Below, one piece after another: positions 59,692 to 64,000 of a stretch of 64,000 nt of DNA (positions are counted from its first letter, which is position 1; the number at the start of each line of letters is the position of its first letter). The notes beneath the pieces are model-generated. The model did not search any database, had not been told where the DNA came from, and was given only the letters and a program-made list of their open reading frames with translations. Origin of the DNA: Sulfurisphaera tokodaii str. 7 (GTDB lineage Archaea; Thermoproteota; Thermoprotei_A; Sulfolobales; Sulfolobaceae); contig NC_003106.2 in NCBI RefSeq assembly GCF_000011205.1, positions 1,254,001-1,318,000 of the forward strand, in the 5' to 3' direction. A program made the position numbers and the translations under genes.

Positions 59692-61314
59692 CTATGCAAA
59701 AAGCTTAATCTCTTTTTCGGAAATACCCAGGTCAGCAAAATATTCCCTATACCTTGAATCACAAAGGTAAATCTTAACATAATCGTTAGGATCCCTAAAA
59801 GCCCTGCCGATAGTCTGCTTAATCACTATTGCAGTTAAGTCGTGTATTATTGAGTCCTCATCTTTACCAGTTAATTTGCTCAGCCTCTCTATTCTCTTCC
59901 TTACCATATCATCCGAAACGTTAGGATAAGGCAATCCTGCAAGCACTAAACTTTCAAATAGGTTCTCCTTTTCTCTAAACTCCACTCCCTCACTCTCTTT
60001 AGCACGCATTACCAACATTACGAGATATTTGCCGGTCTTCATCAGCTCTAAAACCTCTTCGTGTCTGGTCTTTTTATTCTCCTCAATAACCGGAATTCCC
60101 GATAGATGGATTCTGACACTTTCTAACATTTCGTAGCTGGGAAAGAAAACAAGAACACTCTTACTGCTGTTTTCATAAATCCTCTTAAGCAATATGGAGT
60201 AAATGGGGATGTTGGAGTTCCTCTTACGGAGTTCCGAAGTTACGTTTGGGCAGTAATAGTACTCTCCCCTTCCGTAACTCTCGTTTACTACAATCTTGTA
60301 CGAATTTGTAAGTGTTAAAGATTCGGGTAAAGTACCGCTCATCAAAACTTTAAACGTCTTAACGTTAAGTGCGTCTTCAATTAATTGGTTAACGTCTGAA
60401 GGTACTTTAACCAGACTTCCGTTGCAGTTATACAGATCACCTTTCATCTCAACAAACTTTAGTAACGACTTCAAACTTGACTTCTTTACCGGTCCCTCAT
60501 CTATATTTAAATACGCTCTGGTTACTACTATTAACTCGCCGTTTGTTTCCCTATCTGGTAATGGCATTAATGATAATTCGTGACACCTCCCGTCCTTGAT
60601 TAGTTTACTCATATAATCGATAAGCAAGTTGATGTAGTCTTTTACCTTCTTCGCATCTATTCTGTTAAGCCTTTCGACAATTTCTATCTCTTTTAACGCT
60701 CTCTCCAACATTTTACGACTTATTTTCCTCGTAAACCACTTATCCGCTTCAAGCAAATTATGGGCTTCGTCTATTACGATCAGATAGTCCTCAAGCTTTA
60801 AGCAATCATCCTTATTACAGAAGACGGAATTCCTTATCGGTTTCTGAAATAAATATGGATAAGTCATCGCTATTACGTCCTTATCCTTAAGGTTTGCCCT
60901 TAATGAATAATAGGGACAGTAATCTACAGCATCTTTAAACTCCTCTATTAGTTTTGAAGGCTCTTTGTCCTCTATTGTCTTTATTTTATCCTTCAGTCTG
61001 CACTTACTACAGTTTATTTCATCTGGTTCCTCATCACCCTGAGCGTAAATACATGAAGCTGACTTACCTATCAGAAAGCCCGTCTTTAAGCCCAAAAGTT
61101 TGGCGTTCTTGTAAATGCTGTCCAACTGACTATGTGTTCTGGTAAATATCAGAACCTTCTTTTTCAGTTGCATACCTAATACTTCAACGAAGACCGTCTT
61201 ACCTAAGCCGGGCTTTGCGTTAAGCAAAAGAGTCTTGCCATGCTTTAAAGCATTAATTGCTTCGCCTAATTTCTCCGCCTGCCATTGTCTTAACTGCAAT
61301 TTAAGGACCTCCAC
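59692..61314 (-). CDS. XPD/Rad3-type Fe-S DNA helicase of the integrated element
   Basis: 540 residues. Superfamily 2 5'-3' helicase with the XPD-family Fe-S cluster: motif I NAKPGLGKT (32-40), cysteines C88, C102, C105, C133, DEAH at 182-185 (VIDEAHNLL), motif III-like LMSGTLPESL, motif VI QTIGRAFRDPNDY near the end. The host XPD should be elsewhere; this copy sits in an element next to a ParB-like gene (25-base overlap) and probably serves its replication or processing. Similar gene pairs occur on other Sulfolobales elements in my recollection, unchecked. Confidence 0.85.
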   Translation of the reverse strand: MEVLKLQLRQWQAEKLGEAINALKHGKTLLLNAKPGLGKTVFVEVLGMQLKKKVLIFTRTHSQLDSIYKNAKLLGLKTGFLIGKSASCIYAQGDEEPDEINCSKCRLKDKIKTIEDKEPSKLIEEFKDAVDYCPYYSLRANLKDKDVIAMTYPYLFQKPIRNSVFCNKDDCLKLEDYLIVIDEAHNLLEADKWFTRKISRKMLERALKEIEIVERLNRIDAKKVKDYINLLIDYMSKLIKDGRCHELSLMPLPDRETNGELIVVTRAYLNIDEGPVKKSSLKSLLKFVEMKGDLYNCNGSLVKVPSDVNQLIEDALNVKTFKVLMSGTLPESLTLTNSYKIVVNESYGRGEYYYCPNVTSELRKRNSNIPIYSILLKRIYENSSKSVLVFFPSYEMLESVRIHLSGIPVIEENKKTRHEEVLELMKTGKYLVMLVMRAKESEGVEFREKENLFESLVLAGLPYPNVSDDMVRKRIERLSKLTGKDEDSIIHDLTAIVIKQTIGRAFRDPNDYVKIYLCDSRYREYFADLGISEKEIKLFA

Positions 61315-62576
61315 GAAATGATGTAGTTATCTTCTTCTGGGTCGTAAACTGCCAGATTGTTAGAGACTAGAAATTCGGCTAATTCCTTATACTGTTTTGA
61401 TCCCCTTTCCAACGACTTTAGTGCTTCAAGTAATATTGCGTAATATTTATCGTTTATTTTTGCTATAACCACGTCGGTGTTGAAATCGAGTTTCGTAAAT
61501 CCCTTATTAGATAGTTCTTTTAACACATTAGAAAATTCTAATGTTACTTGCGTAGTGTTAGAGTTAGGAGACACATTTAACTGGGGAGTTAACTGTTGTT
61601 CAGCCTCTTGTTTTTCTTCTTCCTTAGCTTTTTGCCACTCCTCGAGAAGCGGATATTCTTCATTTTCATCTAACTCTCTCTGTCCTTCTTCAGTCTCATC
61701 TTCCTCTTCCTCATCAGTTTCGGCGTATTCATCTTCTGTTTTTACCCTGGACTTCTTCTTAGACTGCTTAATCTTTTCCTCAGTCTTCAGCTTGTTTATC
61801 GCTTGTGAAACAGCCATCTTATGGTCTAAAATCAGCTGTAGTAGATCGTCTCTTTCTAGGATTTTCCTACCTTCTTTATCAGTAATCAGTTTAGTAAGCT
61901 CTGTTTTTGGTATACGTTTATCCAGGTCTAGTAAGTTCTTCTTACTCAGTAATGTGTATATCTCATAAGCCTTTCTGATGCCTATTTTGTTCTTCTTCTC
62001 ATCTCCAATATACTGGACTAACCATGGTACTTCTTTCTTGATCTGGAGATATTTTCTAATAGTATCCTCATTTATCTGAACATCTGGTACTAGTTTCTTC
62101 AATTCTTCCCTTATTTCCCTGGATTCTTCAGTTACGGAGTTTTTTGAAATATTTTCTTTATCGATTGCTGAAATTCTGGCACCAGTGCCAGAATTTTGCT
62201 CTTCTATATTATCTTTTTTCAGTCTCTTTTTCATTTCATGAATCTTATCAATTAGTAGTACTAGCTCGTCCTTAGTTAAGTGCCTCCTCTTTAAGTTCAG
62301 GCTTGCAATGATATCAAGTTCTTCCTCTCTCCCGCCTGTCTCGTAGACCTCGGCTGGGATTTCTGTTAATCCTAATTCTCTTGCAATTCTGAGCCTCGTA
62401 TAACCATCTATCAGTTCTCTATTCTGATTTACAATAACTGGAAACAGAAATCCCTGCTCTTTTATAGCCTTCTTCAATTCCTCATACTGATTATTCTCTG
62501 GAATAAGGGCTTTGTATTCATCAACTTCCTTAATATCATCAATATTCAGTTTAGTCCTAGCTATGAACCTAGCCAT
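61290..62576 (-). CDS. ParB-like partition or nuclease protein
   Basis: 428 residues. The N-terminal ~100 residues are a ParB/sulfiredoxin-like domain: ELKKAIKEQGFLFPVIVNQNRELIDGYTRLRIAREL (about 33-68), then IPAEVYETGG. A helical middle follows (KNKIGIRKAYEIYTLLSKK), then a long acidic/charged stretch (about 275-335) and a C-terminal small domain. pNOB8-type plasmids of Sulfolobus have AspA-ParB-ParA cassettes; here a winged-helix gene precedes parB but no ParA ATPase is seen. One C4-core palindrome (61574-61595) lies inside this gene. Confidence 0.8.
   Translation of the reverse strand: MARFIARTKLNIDDIKEVDEYKALIPENNQYEELKKAIKEQGFLFPVIVNQNRELIDGYTRLRIARELGLTEIPAEVYETGGREEELDIIASLNLKRRHLTKDELVLLIDKIHEMKKRLKKDNIEEQNSGTGARISAIDKENISKNSVTEESREIREELKKLVPDVQINEDTIRKYLQIKKEVPWLVQYIGDEKKNKIGIRKAYEIYTLLSKKNLLDLDKRIPKTELTKLITDKEGRKILERDDLLQLILDHKMAVSQAINKLKTEEKIKQSKKKSRVKTEDEYAETDEEEEDETEEGQRELDENEEYPLLEEWQKAKEEEKQEAEQQLTPQLNVSPNSNTTQVTLEFSNVLKELSNKGFTKLDFNTDVVIAKINDKYYAILLEALKSLERGSKQYKELAEFLVSNNLAVYDPEEDNYIISWRSLNCS
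61574..61595. repeat. palindrome copy 3 (C4 core), inside the parB-like gene
   Basis: On the plus strand CATTTAACT, GGGG, AGTTAACTG; arms match at 8 of 9. In coding sense it encodes the QLTPQLNV part of the ParB-like protein. Confidence 0.65.
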
Positions 62577-62583
62577 TATGCGG

Positions 62584-62871
62584 TCACAGCTCCTTCAATT
62601 TATTTTTTACAAATTCTTTACCTTTATCGGAAAGTTTTACATAAGTTATCGTTTTCGTTAATTTTCCTCTTTTCTCCTCTCTTTGCTCAACCTCTATCAG
62701 TTCATATATTTGTAATTCTGGTATCTTCTGCGATATGGTGCTTCTTGGAATTCTAGTACTTTCAGATATCTCATCTATGTTGTGAAAACCTGGGTTTTTG
62801 TATAAAAAAATCAGTATTTCTCCCTCTGGACTAAATAAGAGGTATCTCTTTTGTTTGAGCATATTTATCAT
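62584..62871 (-). CDS. winged-helix protein (AspA/PadR-like) upstream of the parB-like gene
   Basis: 95 residues: GEILIFLYKNPGFHNIDEISESTRIPRSTISQKIPELQIYELIEVEQREE, then TYVKLSDKGKEFVKNKLKEL, a winged helix with a beta wing. In pNOB8 a DNA-binding AspA of about this size is the first gene before parB; here it ends 7 bases before parB on the same strand. Divergent from the next winged-helix gene with GTTATGT half-sites between. Confidence 0.75.
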   Translation of the reverse strand: MINMLKQKRYLLFSPEGEILIFLYKNPGFHNIDEISESTRIPRSTISQKIPELQIYELIEVEQREEKRGKLTKTITYVKLSDKGKEFVKNKLKEL

Positions 62872-62873
62872 GT

Positions 62874-62969
62874 GTTATGTTCCAAATAACAAATATATAA
62901 ATTTATTTGATAAATGTTATGTAACATAATAAAAGTCCTTATTATGTTACTGGTTAGATTACACATAAC
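62874..62969. promoter_or_regulatory. divergent operator region with GTTATGT half-sites
   Basis: GTTATGT at 62874-62880; GTTATGT at 62916-62922 within a perfect 13-base palindrome TTATGTAACATAA (62917-62929); TTATGTT at 62942-62948; ACATAAC at 62963-62969, next to the ATG at 62970. They lie between two divergent winged-helix genes, a typical site for self-repression. Confidence 0.7.
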
Positions 62970-63263
62970 ATGGAAGATATAGTAAGGCTTAACGAAATCG
63001 ATCAAGATGTCTTGTTAGCTTTATTAAATAAGGATAAGCTGGGGATAAGGGAGTTAGAGGAGGAAATAAAAAAAGTTTCGAAACAGAGGTCTCCTAATGC
63101 TATAACTAAGAGCGTAGATAAGCTCCTTAAGATGGGGTTAGTAAAGGAGGAGAAGGAGGAAAAACCGCCCAGAGGTAAGAGACTAATTTACCTAACTGAT
63201 AAGGGTAAGGAGGTGGCACAACACTTAAAATCGATTTATGAACTTATCGGGAAGAGTGGGTAA
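62970..63263 (+). CDS. second winged-helix regulator of the integrated element
   Basis: 97 residues: LNEIDQDVLLALLNKDKLGIRELEEEIKKVSKQR, then SPNAITKSVDKLLKMGLVKEEKEEKPPRGKRLIYLTDKGKEVAQHLKSIY. A PadR/MarR-like winged helix. Divergent from the AspA-like gene. ACATAAC sits right over its start codon, so it is probably repressed there. Confidence 0.8.
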   Translation: MEDIVRLNEIDQDVLLALLNKDKLGIRELEEEIKKVSKQRSPNAITKSVDKLLKMGLVKEEKEEKPPRGKRLIYLTDKGKEVAQHLKSIYELIGKSG

Positions 63264-63306
63264 ACATTATAATGGAGGAATATAAAGGTATATAATGTGG
63301 ATAAAA

Positions 63307-63492
63307 ATGACTGACCAGATCTCAGAGATCAGAAACGACTTATATAAGAGAGCTGAATTCGTTATAAAGACTTATAAGAAGTATTTAGACGCCTTAGCCG
63401 AATTCGATAAAACTGGGGTACTCAAAGTTGATGGAAAAATACTTTATGTAGCAAAGCGTAAGACTAATAATGGACAGTCAGATTTTTCATAA
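63307..63492 (+). CDS. small hypothetical protein, 61 aa, convergent with the Doc-like gene
   Basis: MTDQISEIRNDLYKRAEFVIKTYKKYLDALAEF, then GVLKVDGKILYVAKRK; helical then beta, basic end. An upstream ATG (63295) is possible. Its 3' end overlaps that of the Doc-like gene by 29 bases on the other strand. An antitoxin role is possible but such pairs usually lie on one strand. Confidence 0.55.
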   Translation: MTDQISEIRNDLYKRAEFVIKTYKKYLDALAEFDKTGVLKVDGKILYVAKRKTNNGQSDFS

Positions 63493-63895
63493 TTTCTTCA
63501 ATAATTTTCTGCAATTTATCTATATCGTTTTCCGATTCATTAGATATTTCGGCTATTATAGTTATCAGTGAGTTCATTAAGTTTTCTTCGAGAACTACAT
63601 CCCTTTCATATAACTTAGAAATTAATGTAATCAACAGTGTAGTTGCAGTTCTTTTATTTCCGTCTGCAAAAGGGTGTCCTACTACGAGATGATGTATCAA
63701 TACGGCTAGGCTTCGGCTTATATTATGATTTATTTCAAAGTCCATCACTGCAGAATAGATAGCTCCTTCAATATTTCCCTCATTAATTACGGTAGAAGTT
63801 AGAGAAGGATCTTCTTCTTTCAGAACTCTATCGTTTAACCATGTTATGAAACTTTTATCAAGCGAAGTAACGATAAGTCGGAATTTATTTTCCAA
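63464..63895 (-). CDS. doc: Doc/Fic-family toxin
   Basis: 143 residues with the Fic motif HPFADGNKRTA (H74 to A84; HxFxDGNKR), the active centre that AMPylates or phosphorylates targets; the short form without extra domains is like Doc of phage P1, which phosphorylates EF-Tu and stabilises plasmids. An ACATAAC half-site lies upstream at 63968-63974, the same kind of site as at the divergent regulators. The inhibitor (antitoxin) should be the gene before it, probably beyond the right edge. Confidence 0.85.
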   Translation of the reverse strand: MENKFRLIVTSLDKSFITWLNDRVLKEEDPSLTSTVINEGNIEGAIYSAVMDFEINHNISRSLAVLIHHLVVGHPFADGNKRTATTLLITLISKLYERDVVLEENLMNSLITIIAEISNESENDIDKLQKIIEEIMKNLTVHY

Positions 63896-63967
63896 TGTAA
63901 ATTACCTCAAGAACTATTTGTTCATGGTTTTTATAAACTGAGCAATTTAAGATTTTTGTTATGTGTC

Positions 63968-63974
63968 ACATAAC
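63968..63974. promoter_or_regulatory. ACATAAC half-site upstream of the Doc-like gene
   Basis: A GTTATGT-type half-site at 63968-63974, with a GTGT arm close by, about 73 bases upstream of the Doc-like start. It matches the half-sites at 62874-62969 and suggests one regulator for both regions. Confidence 0.5.
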
Positions 63975-64000
63975 AAGCAAAAAGTTTAAATATTTGTTAT

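Noticed and set aside
61477-61968. 163-codon Ser-rich plus-strand frame inside the parB-like gene
   Set aside because: It is the complement of the acidic Glu-rich stretch of the ParB-like protein (GAA/GAG read backwards gives TTC/CTC), not an independent gene.

Overview
The window is an AT-rich stretch of a thermoacidophilic crenarchaeon, almost certainly a member of the Sulfolobales (Sulfurisphaera, Sulfolobus, Acidianus or a close relative). This rests on Cren7, two Alba paralogues, reverse gyrase, topoisomerase VI, TFB/TBP/TFE-beta, tRNA genes with short introns after the anticodon, many TTG/GTG or leaderless starts, GGTG-type ribosome binding sites, and the remains of an IS1-type insertion sequence. 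The genus is inference.

Positions 1-48.8 kb are dense housekeeping chromosome. In order they hold: the end of a thermosome subunit; argS converging on a tRNA-Arg gene; a B12-dependent ribonucleotide reductase; an operon of eS30, GatD, GatE and an unknown protein; nop5-fibrillarin, a UPF0216 protein, a regulator and trm1; the basal transcription factors TFE-beta, TFB and TBP, with gar1; diphthine synthase, a DUF357-nucleotidyltransferase and the riboflavin kinase/regulator RbkR; tyw1; cutA-gatC-gatA; XPB; alba1, reverse gyrase, alba2 and an Lhr-type helicase; rtcB, deoxyhypusine synthase and topoisomerase VI; aIF5A, SRP54 and a Pus10-like protein; cren7, pyrH and homocitrate synthase. Three candidate box C/D guide RNAs lie between these genes. 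They fit with nop5 and fibrillarin, the core proteins of the particles that use such guides. Two small genes below 60 codons (eS30 and a 48-residue zinc-ribbon protein) were read directly from the sequence.

Positions 48.8-56.8 kb are a decaying accessory zone: a vapBC pair whose toxin lacks a normal start, rpiA and tRNA-Leu as islands of normal chromosome, a broken aspartic-protease-like gene, a transposase remnant, a frameshifted IS1-type element with intact ~37-bp inverted ends, a PaREP1-type gene, the wreck of a prolyl-oligopeptidase gene, and an unrecognised 467-residue protein whose codon usage changes abruptly inside the gene.

Positions 56.85 kb to the right edge look like an integrated plasmid or virus. 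It starts at an orphan 3' half of a tRNA gene, the usual scar of archaeal integration, and continues past the window. It carries a self-regulated winged-helix gene with two 17-bp palindromes, a membrane protein plus DUF4868-like protein pair that resembles the KwaA-KwaB anti-phage system Kiwa, a RelE-like remnant, an Fe-S helicase of the XPD/Rad3 type, a ParB-like protein, two winged-helix regulators and a Doc/Fic-type toxin. A 22-bp palindrome with a C4 core recurs three times across it, and GTTATGT half-sites recur around its regulatory genes. The most promising candidate for an undescribed system is this element: a Kiwa-like defence module on an archaeal mobile element with its own ParB-like partition cassette and repeated palindromic sites.

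Several genes (tbp, rbkR, vapC) have no ATG, GTG or TTG where the protein should begin. These could be true non-AUG starts or single-base sequence errors, and each is reported separately.
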